A stretch of 32,323 bases of DNA from Rhodocyclales bacterium (GTDB lineage Bacteria > Pseudomonadota > Gammaproteobacteria > Burkholderiales > Rhodocyclaceae): contig JACRJA010000066.1 in the NCBI GenBank assembly GCA_016235745.1, positions 1-32,323 of the forward strand, in the 5' to 3' direction. The position numbers and the translations under genes are program-made. Positions 1 through 8,553 of the stretch are shown here, in pieces. The notes under the pieces are model-generated. The model did not search any database, was not told the DNA's origin, and was given only the letters and a program-made list of their open reading frames with translations. How positions within the stretch are numbered: position 1 is the first letter of the stretch; every line of letters begins with the position of its first letter.

Positions 1-369
1 CAGCTCGTCCAGGCCCATGCCAGTGGGGAGCTGGAAGAGCGGCTGAGGCACTTCGCCAAGCCCAAGTTATTGATCATCGACGAGCTGGGCTACCTGCCGC
101 TGGAGCCGGGGGCGGCCAATCTGTTCTTCCAACTGGTCACCCGGCGTTATGAGCGCGGCAGCCTGTTGGTGACCAGCAACCGGGCGGTCAGCGAGTGGGG
201 TGAGGTGTTCGGTGACGCAGTGGTGGCCACCGCCATCCTCGACCGGCTGCTGCACCACAGCCATGTCATCACCCTCCGCGGTGACAGCTACCGACTGCGT
301 GCCAAGCGCAAGGCCGGGCTGATCAAGCCCGATTCCATTCACCATCACGAGCAGGTCGTCAGAGAGTAA
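1..369 (+). CDS. istB: IstB-like ATPase of IS21 (C-terminal half)
   Basis: IstB is the AAA+ helper ATPase that assists the IS21 transposase IstA in target capture. The frame is open from base 1, so the N-terminus with the Walker A site lies outside the window; 122 residues are visible against a usual 240-260. The Walker B motif LLIIDELGY is present near visible residue 24, followed by the conserved family segment with LVTSNRAVSEWGEVF and AILDRLLHHSHVI. The stop is TAA at 367-369. The family assignment is firm from these motifs. Whether the element as a whole is intact cannot be seen. Confidence 0.9.
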   Translation, partial: QLVQAHASGELEERLRHFAKPKLLIIDELGYLPLEPGAANLFFQLVTRRYERGSLLVTSNRAVSEWGEVFGDAVVATAILDRLLHHSHVITLRGDSYRLRAKRKAGLIKPDSIHHHEQVVRE

Positions 370-421
370 GGGGGGCAGATTTCACTGTCGCCAGGGGGGC
401 ACTTTCTGATGTCGCTTGACA
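1..421 (+). mobile_element. IS21-family element, 3' portion
   Basis: This is the right end of an IS21-family insertion sequence; the rest lies left of the window. It carries the 3' half of istB. After the istB stop come two related 22-nt blocks at 370-391 and 394-415, both starting GGGGGGCA and ending TGTCGC, and then TTGACA. Tandem end repeats of this kind are typical of IS21 elements as transposase-binding sites. The element appears to end near 421, because immediately afterwards a different reading frame, the tail of a phage holin, begins mid-gene. The exact end base is inferred from that junction. Confidence 0.75.
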
Positions 422-497
422 GGCCGATCAGGCGCTGTGGGCCGGGGTGCTGAACTTCTGGTTCCTCGGGCGCGTGTTTGACCGGGTGCTGCCGTGA
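422..497 (+). pseudogene. phage holin C-terminal fragment cut by IS21
   Basis: Directly after the IS21 end an open frame runs from 423 to a TGA at 495-497 and encodes 24 residues, ending in NFWFLGRVFDRVLP. Its TGA overlaps the GTG start of the endolysin gene (GTGA), the usual translational coupling of a phage lysis cassette, so the fragment is most likely the tail of the holin or another small lysis membrane protein. The residues fit the end of a short membrane protein but are too few for a family assignment. The upstream part was separated by the IS21 insertion. Confidence 0.5.
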
Positions 498-985
498 TCG
501 AGGTACCAGAGGCGGCCATCGATCTTGCCAAACGCTTCGAGGGGTTCCATCGCGTGCCCAAGCACGACCCCGGTGGCGCGCACCCGTACCTTTGCCCGGC
601 CGGCTACTGGACGATTGGCTACGGCCACCTCTGCGATCCGAAGCACCCGCCGATCACGGAGGACGAGGCCGAGGTCTACCTCGCCCAGGACTTGAAGGTG
701 GCGCTGGCCGCCACGCTGCGCTTCTGCCCGGTGCTGGCCACCGAGCCCGAGGGGCGGCTGGCGGCCATCGTGGACTTCACCTTCAACCTTGGCGCCGGGC
801 GGCTGCAGACATCGACGCTGAGGCGGCGGGTCAATCAGCGAGACTGGCCTGCTGCCACGACGGAGCTGCGGCGCTGGGGCTACGGTGGTGGCCGATCGTT
901 ACCAGGCCTCGTCGCACGACGCGAGGCCGAAGTCCACTTAGTCCGTGCGATCAGAGGCATGACATGTCATCCAACATCCCGCTAA
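494..985 (+). CDS. phage endolysin, GH24 lysozyme
   Basis: The 163-residue protein resembles T4/P21-type lysozymes, which cleave the beta-1,4 glycosidic bonds of peptidoglycan at phage lysis. The catalytic signature is visible: E16 in KRFEGF, then after a short insertion C34 and T40 in the CPAGYWTIGYGH segment. This matches the E / (C or D)-x5-T arrangement of the family. The FNLGAGRLQTSTL stretch in the middle is also characteristic. The GTG start at 494 overlaps the stop of the holin fragment by three bases, which supports this start and a former lysis operon. No signal anchor is obvious, so export probably depended on a holin. It is a prophage relic without other phage structural genes in the window. 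Confidence 0.88.
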   Translation: MIEVPEAAIDLAKRFEGFHRVPKHDPGGAHPYLCPAGYWTIGYGHLCDPKHPPITEDEAEVYLAQDLKVALAATLRFCPVLATEPEGRLAAIVDFTFNLGAGRLQTSTLRRRVNQRDWPAATTELRRWGYGGGRSLPGLVARREAEVHLVRAIRGMTCHPTSR

Positions 986-1003
986 CATGCCCCTTCCGGC
1001 ACT

Positions 1004-1022
1004 TATCAGCGACTGATACAAT
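1004..1022 (+). promoter_or_regulatory. inverted repeat over a -10-like box
   Basis: A perfect inverted repeat, TATCAG-CGA-CTGATA, spans 1004-1018 and overlaps a TACAAT -10-like hexamer at 1017-1022. The site lies about 30 bases before the winged-helix gene at 1053. An operator for that regulator would be consistent with this position, but the -35 region (TTCCGG near 994) is weak. The operator role is inferred. Confidence 0.4.
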
Positions 1023-1052
1023 TGGCGCTTCACACCCAGAGCCTGCCTCCTG

Positions 1053-1376
1053 ATGAAGCGCTGTGTGGTCGGCATTGGCCAGTCCGATGGCTCCGAATGC
1101 AACCGTCGAGGGGGCGAAGTGCCTACCGTCTGGTTCACCTCCATGGCATCGCTCGCGGCGGTGCTGTCCGATGACAACCGTGCACTGCTGCGGCTCATCG
1201 ATGAACGACAGCCCAGGTCGCTGACTGAGCTTGCAGATTGGAGCGGGCGCAAGGTGCCCAACCTGTCGCGCACGCTGCGGACGATGGCGGGCTATGGGTT
1301 GGTGGAGCTAAAGAAGAACGCCCGCGATGTACAGCCGATCGCACTGGCGACTGAATTTCTCGTCGTGCTTGACTAG
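1053..1376 (+). CDS. small winged-helix DNA-binding protein
   Basis: This 107-residue protein has a clear winged-helix core: LLRLIDERQPRSLTELADWSGRKVPNLSRTLRTMAGYGLVELKK, roughly residues 45-88. It is preceded by VWFTSMASLAAVLSDDNRA. This pattern matches the small family of regulators often annotated HVO_A0114-like, frequently the antitoxin or DNA-binding partner in two-gene modules. No toxin-like partner is visible immediately before it. The N-terminal 25 residues look unlike the rest of the family, so either the start is further in, at the GTG near 1119, or the N-terminus has been altered. The gene ends 37 bases before mod on the same strand and could regulate it. The DNA-binding role is well supported; the target is not known. 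Confidence 0.65.
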   Translation: MKRCVVGIGQSDGSECNRRGGEVPTVWFTSMASLAAVLSDDNRALLRLIDERQPRSLTELADWSGRKVPNLSRTLRTMAGYGLVELKKNARDVQPIALATEFLVVLD

Positions 1377-1413
1377 CTAGAGCCACGTCGAATAACGAAC
1401 AAGGAGGCCCCCG

Positions 1414-4400
1414 TTGTCTGCCCCCTCTGACCTGAATCTCGAGTCCGCCAACAAGTCCCAGCGTGTAGCCGACTTGCTGCTCTCCCTTGTACCCGCGGAC
1501 GGCTCCCCTATTGGCAATACCGCGCTGCGGCGAGAGATCGAGGCTCGACTTGCTTCCGACAATTTAACCTTGAGCGAAGAGGAATATTGGCGTGCACACG
1601 GCACGCTGATCGCACAGGGCGTGTTGATCAAAGGACAAGGGCGCGGAGGCTCCGTGCGGCGTGCCACGCCGCTGTCGGAAAGCGCCCACTCTGACAAAAC
1701 CGACAACCAAGACGACTTGGCTATTGACCCGAACGATTTTAATCTGAGCCCCGAGGATGCGCCGGCCATGGATGCGGCCGCCGCGATACCCCGCAAAGCA
1801 AGCACTGCAAGCCGTGTGACCGGCAACAGGCGGCCCCGGAGCGCAGGCGACGAACCTGCACAAATACTCTCTTACAGACACAACGACAAACGCGTGAACA
1901 ACCCCGAGGTGGGGATGGTGACGCCGGCCACCGACCCAGATGAAGGCAAAACCACTTGGGCTTACGACCCGCACCTCGATCCGGCCCTTCAATTCGACCC
2001 GCAACGTGCCCGCATCGAGACGCTGATCGATGACGCGCTCGCTTCCGGTGATACCGAGCAGATGAAGGCTGCGCTCGAAGAGCTAAAGCGGCTGCAGACC
2101 CCCTACCTCAACTGGGCCGGCAAAGCCGAACGCACCAGTTTCGAGATCGATACCGTTTCCTTACACGTACACGAGCGCATCGACCCGGCCAGCATCCTGT
2201 CGGCGGTACGCAAGGCGATGAAGGGGGAAGGCAAAGCCAAGGGCGAGCAGCCATCCGGCCCGTTCCAATACGGGCTGTTCAATGCCCCGTTTGAAAACCT
2301 GCCGCTGCGTGATGCCATCGATTTCTACCGGCACGAAAAAGGCTGGGCCAACCGCCTGATTGCCGGCGACAGCCTGCTGGTGATGAACAGTCTGCTGCAA
2401 AAGGAGAGCATGCGCAGCCGGGTGCAAATGATCTACATCGACCCGCCCTATGGCATCAAATACGGCAGCAATTTCCAGCCCTTCGTCAACAAGCGGGACG
2501 TGAAGGACCGCAACGACGAAGATCTGACCCAGGAACCCGAGATGATCAAGGCGTTCCGTGACACCTGGGAACTGGGGATTCATTCCTACCTCACGTATTT
2601 GCGCGATCGGCTGTTGCTGGCGAAGGAGTTGTTGCACGAGTCGGGCAGCGTGTTTGTACAGATCTCGGAAGAAAATGTCCATCATGTCCGCGAACTGCTA
2701 GACGAAGTATTTGGTGCGGAGAACTTTGTTGCCGATGTTATTTTCATAAAAGCCGGCGCACTTGGATCAGTTGGCCTTCCCCGTCGGAATGATTACATCA
2801 TTTGGTACGGAAAGAATCAGGGAAAAACAAAGTATCACCAACTATTCCTTGAAAAGGACCCGACCGAAGACGTTGGCGCCTACCGGCTTGTTGAAGACTC
2901 GTTCGGCCGCGTTCGCCCGATGCGAAATGAGGATGATCTTGCCGAAGTTCGCCCGTTGCGATACGTGCTCATGACAAAGCCCGGCCCCGGGAAAAAATTC
3001 GGTTTCAAATTTCGAGGTCGAGTAGTCGATTCGGGGGCTCGCTGGTGGGGGTTTCCTCCGGAAAATATAGAGCGCTTGCGCAAGTCTGGACGAATTGCCC
3101 CAAGTGGCACTGATAGCATCCGATATCTTGACGACTTCCCAGCATCTTATCTTTCAAATGTTTGGCTTGATACCGCGACCGGGAGCGGTATGGGCAAGAT
3201 TTATGTCGTACAAACAAACGAAAAAGTCATTGAGCGCTGCCTGCTAATGACCACCGACCCCGGCGATCTGGTGTTCGATCCGACCTGCGGCTCCGGCACC
3301 ACGGCCTATGTCGCCGAGAAATGGGGCCGGCGCTGGATCACCTGCGACACCTCGCGCGTGGCGGTGACACTGGCCAAACAACGGTTGATGACGGCGAGCT
3401 ACGACTACTATGAGCTCAAATACCCGCACGAGGGGTTGAAAGGCGGCTTCATTTACAAGAGCGTGCCGCATGTGACGCTGAAGTCGATCGCCAACAACCC
3501 GGAGATCGACGCGATCTACGAACGCATGCACCCGGCGATCGAGGCTGCGCTGGCGGATCTCAACGCCGCGCTGCGTGCCGCGCCGCCAGCGCCATACGTG
3601 GTGGCGGAAGGCGGGCGCAAGGGGGAAGCCATCGATTTTTCGCTGCCGCAAGACAGGAAAGAAACGCTGCCCTCCGGCGAGGAGGTGATGGCCGGCGCCC
3701 TGCTCGAATGGGAGGTGCCGTTCGATTTTCCGGCCGACTGGCCGGAAGCGGCCCGCGCCGCCTTCGAGGCCTTTCACGCCGCGCGGCAGGCGATGCAGCG
3801 CGCGATGGATGCGTCCATCGCTGCCCATGCCGATCAGGAGCTGCTCTACGACCAACCGGTGGTGGCCAAAAACAAGCTGCGCATCACCGGGCCGTTCACC
3901 GTCGAGGCGGTGCCCTTCCCGACGGTGAAATCGCTCGATGAAGCGAGCGGGCCGACAGACGCCGACGCAAGTATTGCGCGCTTGGGCGAGAGCGGCCGGC
4001 AACACCAATGGCGCGACGAGCTGCTGAAGACTGGCATCCGCGGCAGGGGCGGTCAGGTGTTGCGCTTCGCGGACCTGGAGCCGCTGCCCAGCGACCCGGC
4101 CATCCGCCACCTGCATGCGGCGGGTCACCTCGATTCCGGGGAGCGGATCGTGGTGAGCTTCGGCCCCGAGCACGCGGCGCTGGAGCAGCGGCAGGTGTCC
4201 CAGGCGCTCACTGAAGCCGAGAAACTGCGCCCGCAGCCGGCATTCATCGTGTTCTGCGCCTTCGCCTTCGACCCGGAGGCAGCCAAGGACATCGACGAGA
4301 CCCGCTGGCCGGGCGTCACCCTGCTCAAGGCCCAGATGAACACCGACCTACTGACCGAGGACCTGAAAAAGGCCCGCGCCAGCAACCAGAGTTTTTGGCT

Positions 4401-4779
4401 CATGGGCCAGCCTGAGGTGGAGGTGCGCAAGCGCAAGGACGGCCTTTACGAGGTCGAAGTACACGGTTTCGATTACTTCGATACCGTCAAGGGCGAGTTG
4501 GTGTCGGGCGGCAAGAGCAAGATCGCGATGTGGTCGCTCGATACCGACTACGACGAACGCTCACTGTTCCCGCGCCAGGTGTTCTTCCCGATGGCGGGCA
4601 AGGGCGAAGGCTGGGAGAAGCTCAAGAAGAATGTCCGCGCCGAATTGGACGAAGCGAAACTGCACGCGTTCCATGGCACCGTGAGCCTGCCCTTCGAAGC
4701 CGGCGACAACCGCAAGATCGCGGTGAAGATCGTCGATGACCGTGGCATCGAATCGCTCAAAGTGATCGCGCTGGATTGA
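1414..4779 (+). CDS. mod: type III restriction-modification methyltransferase (Mod), large
   Basis: This is an adenine-specific N6 DNA methyltransferase of 1121 residues, the recognition and modification subunit of a type III system. The DPPYG catalytic motif is at 343-347 and the AdoMet-binding FDPTCGSGT motif at about 621-629, the beta-class order used by Mod proteins. The N-terminus (about 9-75) looks like a winged-helix domain. The region after the methylase core adds more than 400 residues, making it much longer than classical Mod proteins of 600-700. The start is TTG at 1414, chosen because AAGGAGG lies seven bases before it. It overlaps nothing upstream; its TGA falls 11 bases before the res ATG. 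The stretch 2700-3240, between the two motifs, is AT-richer and uses different codons, suggesting an exchanged target recognition domain. Confidence 0.9.
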   Translation: MSAPSDLNLESANKSQRVADLLLSLVPADGSPIGNTALRREIEARLASDNLTLSEEEYWRAHGTLIAQGVLIKGQGRGGSVRRATPLSESAHSDKTDNQDDLAIDPNDFNLSPEDAPAMDAAAAIPRKASTASRVTGNRRPRSAGDEPAQILSYRHNDKRVNNPEVGMVTPATDPDEGKTTWAYDPHLDPALQFDPQRARIETLIDDALASGDTEQMKAALEELKRLQTPYLNWAGKAERTSFEIDTVSLHVHERIDPASILSAVRKAMKGEGKAKGEQPSGPFQYGLFNAPFENLPLRDAIDFYRHEKGWANRLIAGDSLLVMNSLLQKESMRSRVQMIYIDPPYGIKYGSNFQPFVNKRDVKDRNDEDLTQEPEMIKAFRDTWELGIHSYLTYLRDRLLLAKELLHESGSVFVQISEENVHHVRELLDEVFGAENFVADVIFIKAGALGSVGLPRRNDYIIWYGKNQGKTKYHQLFLEKDPTEDVGAYRLVEDSFGRVRPMRNEDDLAEVRPLRYVLMTKPGPGKKFGFKFRGRVVDSGARWWGFPPENIERLRKSGRIAPSGTDSIRYLDDFPASYLSNVWLDTATGSGMGKIYVVQTNEKVIERCLLMTTDPGDLVFDPTCGSGTTAYVAEKWGRRWITCDTSRVAVTLAKQRLMTASYDYYELKYPHEGLKGGFIYKSVPHVTLKSIANNPEIDAIYERMHPAIEAALADLNAALRAAPPAPYVVAEGGRKGEAIDFSLPQDRKETLPSGEEVMAGALLEWEVPFDFPADWPEAARAAFEAFHAARQAMQRAMDASIAAHADQELLYDQPVVAKNKLRITGPFTVEAVPFPTVKSLDEASGPTDADASIARLGESGRQHQWRDELLKTGIRGRGGQVLRFADLEPLPSDPAIRHLHAAGHLDSGERIVVSFGPEHAALEQRQVSQALTEAEKLRPQPAFIVFCAFAFDPEAAKDIDETRWPGVTLLKAQMNTDLLTEDLKKARASNQSFWLMGQPEVEVRKRKDGLYEVEVHGFDYFDTVKGELVSGGKSKIAMWSLDTDYDERSLFPRQVFFPMAGKGEGWEKLKKNVRAELDEAKLHAFHGTVSLPFEAGDNRKIAVKIVDDRGIESLKVIALD

Positions 4780-4790
4780 GGGGCCAACGC

Positions 4791-7694
4791 ATGACGTCAC
4801 CGAAGTCCCTAATCATCAGCTCGCCGTTCGAACGCCCTACCCACCACTGGCGGCGCGCCAGCGACAGTCGGCTGGATCTGATCGAAGGCCGCCGTCCTGC
4901 CGGCTACGAGATCTTCGACACCCGCAACAACACGGTACGCAGCGTCGAGCTCGAACTCGTCAACCGCATCCGCGAGCGCGTGGACGCCTGGCGCGAGGCG
5001 GGCTATCCCGGCGTGACGGCTATTACGCGCGCGCTCCTTGAACACTGGCAGGATCCTCAGGCCAAGCGGTTGTATGCGTTCTACTTCTGCCAGTTGGAAG
5101 CCATTGAGACGCTGATCTGGCATGTGGAAGCGCCACCGGAGTTCAAGCAAGGGATCGCCATTCCCGGAGACGGCGGCCCTTTCGAGCGCCTATGCAACAA
5201 GATGGCCACCGGCAGCGGTAAGACCACGGTGATGGCCATGATCATCACTTGGCAGACGCTGAACGCACTGACCTACCCAAAACGCAACAAGGACTTCTCG
5301 CGTGCCATTTTCATCGTCGCGCCCGGCCTCACGGTGAAGGAGCGGCTGCAAGTGCTGCAGCCAGGGCATCCGGAGAACTATTACGACGCATTCTCCCTAT
5401 GTCCAAATGAAGCGCTGCGGCAGAAACTCAACCAAGTCGAACTCTTGATCGACAACTGGCACAACCTAATGCCGCTCAAGGATCAGGATCGCTCGGTGGT
5501 GAAGAAAGGCGCGGAAAGCGACGAGGCCTACGTGCGCCGCGTGCTTGGCAGGCTTTCCGGCTACAAGGATATCGTCGTCATTAACGACGAAGCGCATCAC
5601 GCCTACCGCAAGCCGGCCGAGGTGAAGATCAGCAAGAAAGACGCCGAGGAGTTGGGCATCGACCTCGACGAGGCGACCCGCTGGATCGAGGGGCTCGACC
5701 GCATACACAAAATGCGCCGCATCAATCGCTGCTTCGACCTGTCGGCCACACCTTTTGCGCCGACAGGCAAGACCAGCACGGAGGCCGCACTGTACGCATG
5801 GGTGGTGTCGGATTTCGGCCTAAACGACGCGATCGAGGCCGGCCTGGTGAAAACCCCGCGCGTGGTGATCCGGGATAACGCGCTGCCCAATGCCCAGACC
5901 TATCGCAGCAAGCTCTACCACATCTATCGTGAACCCGAAGTCGCAGAAGACTTGAACCGACGTGGCGCGGAGCCTCATGAGGCTCTACCCCAGCTCGTTC
6001 AGGAGGCCTACACGCTGCTGGGTGCCGATTGGCGGGAGACGCTGCAGGCCTGGCGCGAGGCCGGCCATGTCTCGCCGCCGGTAATGCTGACCGTATGCAA
6101 CCGTACCGAGACGGCGGCACGCATCGAACACTACTTCCGACAGGGTGACGCCTACTGGCCAGAGCTCAAAGCGCCCGAACGCACCTTGCGCGTCGACTCC
6201 AAGGTGCTGGAAAAGGCCGAAATCGGTGAGACCGCGTCGAGCGACAAGGCCTATGAGGAAGTGTTGCGCGCCATCGCAGAGTCAGCCAACATCCCCGAAA
6301 CGCGCAAAGAGCAGTTGCGCACAATGAAGAAGGAGGAACTACTGCGCGCGATCGTCGATAACGTCGGCAAACGCGGCAGCGCCGGTCAAGACCTTCAGAA
6401 CGTGATCTCCGTTGCCATGCTGTCCGAAGGATGGGACGCCAAGAACGTCACGCACATCATGGGCTTGCGCGCCTTCACCAGCCAATTGCTCTGCGAGCAG
6501 GTGATTGGCCGAGGACTGCGCCGTGTGTCCTATGACACCGAACTGGTCGTCTGCCCGGACGGCCAGACCCGCGAGCTGTTCCGGCCTGAGTTCGTCAATG
6601 TATTCGGCGTTCCGCTCTCCATCTTCCAGGACACTGAGGGCGGGGGCGAGCCACCGCCTCCACCAAAACCGAGTACACAAATCGAGTCCCTCGCCGAACG
6701 CGCCGAGCTGGAAATCAATTGGCCCAATGTTCTGCGCGTCGATGTCATTGTGCGCCCCGAGCTGACAGTGGATTGGTCGAAGATGCCAACGCTCAAGATC
6801 GATCCCGCCCAAGTCCACGTCAGCGCCGATCTGGCGCCGGCACTTGGCGGTGCGGCTGACCTGTCCAAGGCCGTATCCATCGACCTTGAGGCGCTTCCCG
6901 AGGAATTCCGACTGCAGCGCTTGCTGTTCCGAGCTGCACACAAAGCCTTGAACTCGCTGCAGCATGGTTTCACTGGCGGCCGTGAGTTGCTGATCCAGCA
7001 GCTCGTGCGGCTCACCGAGCAATTTTTCAATTCAGACCGACTAGATATTCCGTCTTTGTTCCACCAGGATCCGTTACGCAAACGCATCCTGATCGCACTT
7101 TCCATCGATACGATCGTCGGACACGTCGTCGCTCAGATCCAGCAACAGAACAGTGAGCGACTGGAGCCCGTGTTCGACCCCGAGTTCCCCATCGGTTCGA
7201 CTCGTCTGATGCGCACCTGGTACTCCACAAAGCCGTGTCTGGAGACAGCTAAATCGCAAATCAGCCACGCCGTAGCCGACAGCACTTGGGAGCACTACAC
7301 AACGTCCACTCTAGAAAAGCGCACTGACGTAGCAGCCTACGCCAAGAATGACCATCTGGGCTTCCAGATCCACTACTTGTGGCGGGGCAGCAAGCGCAAG
7401 TTCGTGCCCGACTATCTGATCAGGCTTACTAACGGCAAGCACCTTGTTCTGGAAATTAAGGGCGAGGACTCCGACCAGAATCGCAACAAGCGCCTGGCCC
7501 TAGATGCCTGGGTGCGCGCGGTGAATGCTCGCGGCGGCTTTGGTGTGTGGTGTTGGGATGTGGTGAAGGCGGAACCGTCAAAGGTGGATGACATCCTTCT
7601 CCACCATGCCAAGAGCGCGGCGCACAGCGAGCCGATTGGTGAAGGAATGCTGGTCTCGCCGCCTCCGCCGATTGCGACAGCTACGAACGCATAA
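4791..7694 (+). CDS. res: type III restriction enzyme, Res helicase-nuclease subunit
   Basis: The 967-residue protein is the restriction subunit: an SF2 helicase/translocase with a C-terminal nuclease that cuts unmodified DNA in complex with Mod. Walker A is ATGSGKTT at 139-146 and the DEAHH box is at 266-270. The later helicase motif with SEGWDAKNVTHI and QVIGRGLRR is present. A PD-(D/E)xK nuclease site follows: P873-D874 in KFVPDYLIRL and E888-I-K890 in LVLEIKG. All key residues look intact. ATG 4791 was preferred over the TTG at 4776 because a GAGGGG sequence precedes it. Its start lies 11 bases after the mod stop, and nurA follows after 16 bases, so the three form one operon. Confidence 0.92.
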   Translation: MTSPKSLIISSPFERPTHHWRRASDSRLDLIEGRRPAGYEIFDTRNNTVRSVELELVNRIRERVDAWREAGYPGVTAITRALLEHWQDPQAKRLYAFYFCQLEAIETLIWHVEAPPEFKQGIAIPGDGGPFERLCNKMATGSGKTTVMAMIITWQTLNALTYPKRNKDFSRAIFIVAPGLTVKERLQVLQPGHPENYYDAFSLCPNEALRQKLNQVELLIDNWHNLMPLKDQDRSVVKKGAESDEAYVRRVLGRLSGYKDIVVINDEAHHAYRKPAEVKISKKDAEELGIDLDEATRWIEGLDRIHKMRRINRCFDLSATPFAPTGKTSTEAALYAWVVSDFGLNDAIEAGLVKTPRVVIRDNALPNAQTYRSKLYHIYREPEVAEDLNRRGAEPHEALPQLVQEAYTLLGADWRETLQAWREAGHVSPPVMLTVCNRTETAARIEHYFRQGDAYWPELKAPERTLRVDSKVLEKAEIGETASSDKAYEEVLRAIAESANIPETRKEQLRTMKKEELLRAIVDNVGKRGSAGQDLQNVISVAMLSEGWDAKNVTHIMGLRAFTSQLLCEQVIGRGLRRVSYDTELVVCPDGQTRELFRPEFVNVFGVPLSIFQDTEGGGEPPPPPKPSTQIESLAERAELEINWPNVLRVDVIVRPELTVDWSKMPTLKIDPAQVHVSADLAPALGGAADLSKAVSIDLEALPEEFRLQRLLFRAAHKALNSLQHGFTGGRELLIQQLVRLTEQFFNSDRLDIPSLFHQDPLRKRILIALSIDTIVGHVVAQIQQQNSERLEPVFDPEFPIGSTRLMRTWYSTKPCLETAKSQISHAVADSTWEHYTTSTLEKRTDVAAYAKNDHLGFQIHYLWRGSKRKFVPDYLIRLTNGKHLVLEIKGEDSDQNRNKRLALDAWVRAVNARGGFGVWCWDVVKAEPSKVDDILLHHAKSAAHSEPIGEGMLVSPPPPIATATNA

Positions 7695-7710
7695 AGCGGC
7701 AGGAGGGAGA

Positions 7711-8544
7711 ATGATCGACCCGGCAAGCCAGGCCCAACTGAAGGAGGCCATCGCGGACTGCATAGGCACCGACCAAGGGGTGCTGGATGCCCTGAGGGAA
7801 GAAATCCGCCCTCTGAAGCGCGCCACACGCCGCATTCAGCCGCGCGCCACGACATCGATTTCGCTGGTCGGCACCGATGGCGGTAATAACCAGATCCAGT
7901 TCGACCCCTTCCTAATTCAGCTGGTCCGGGTGGTGGACAGCAGCAACAACGAGTACTGCCTGGAGGCGGTCTCGCCCACGACCCCGATCCAGAAGCTCAA
8001 CCAGCGCCAGTTCGCAGCGGACGGGTCGGCCCGCACCGCGCTCGGCGAGATGATGGCCTTCCTCGGTGTGGGCACCCTGCCATCGCTGTCCCACATGATT
8101 CGACCGACTGACAAGGGCAAGCCGGTCTCACCCAGCTGGGTGCAGGTGTACCGGGAATTGGTCGAATGGGCGATCCTGTTCGCCATCCTCAAGAAGGACT
8201 TCGGCACCGACACCTTGATCGTCTGCGACGGTCTGTTGCGCAGCAAGGTCTTTGCCAAGGACCTGTTTCAGCGACTGCTCCAGGGCATGAAGGACCGCAT
8301 CGACGCGCAGTGGAGCAAGAGCCGCCGTTGGGTGCATCTCGCTGGCGTGGCCAAGCACAGCAAGGTGTTGTCCTGGCACCGCCTGGCCATGGCTATGGAA
8401 GGCGTCCTTCAGACCGACTACCCAGCCTACGTGAAGGTGCCGCGCGAGGTGGAAGAGAAGGCCTACGTATGGTCGGAGTTCGCGCGAGGCGACGACCGCG
8501 CCGACGAAGGGGGGGGGGGGAGCGACACCCCCCGCTCTCAGTAG
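7711..8544 (+). pseudogene. NurA-like nuclease, 3' end lost to IS insertion
   Basis: The 277-residue product resembles NurA-domain nucleases, which normally work with a HerA-type hexameric ATPase in DNA end resection and also occur in anti-phage cassettes. Motif I is seen as LVGTDGGNNQIQF with D56. A second acidic motif is LIVCDGLLRSKVF with D173, and a third segment is GVAKHSKVL with K215 and K218. AGGAGG directly before ATG 7711 fixes the start. The natural sequence stops near YVWSEFARGDDRADE; a run of 12 G (8509-8520) and IS3-family DNA follow, and the stop codon is supplied by the element. The C-terminal motif and any herA partner are missing. Loss of function is likely but not certain. 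Family assignment rests on motif pattern only. Confidence 0.65.
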
Positions 8545-8553
8545 CGGGGCGAT

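Noticed and set aside
370-415. two 22-nt direct repeats as a CRISPR array
   Set aside because: Only two units with a spacer of two bases, located at the end of an IS21 element; these are IS end repeats.
959-970. perfect 12-base palindrome ATGACATGTCAT
   Set aside because: It lies inside the end of the endolysin gene with no promoter at the right distance; chance or a restriction-like site is enough to explain it.
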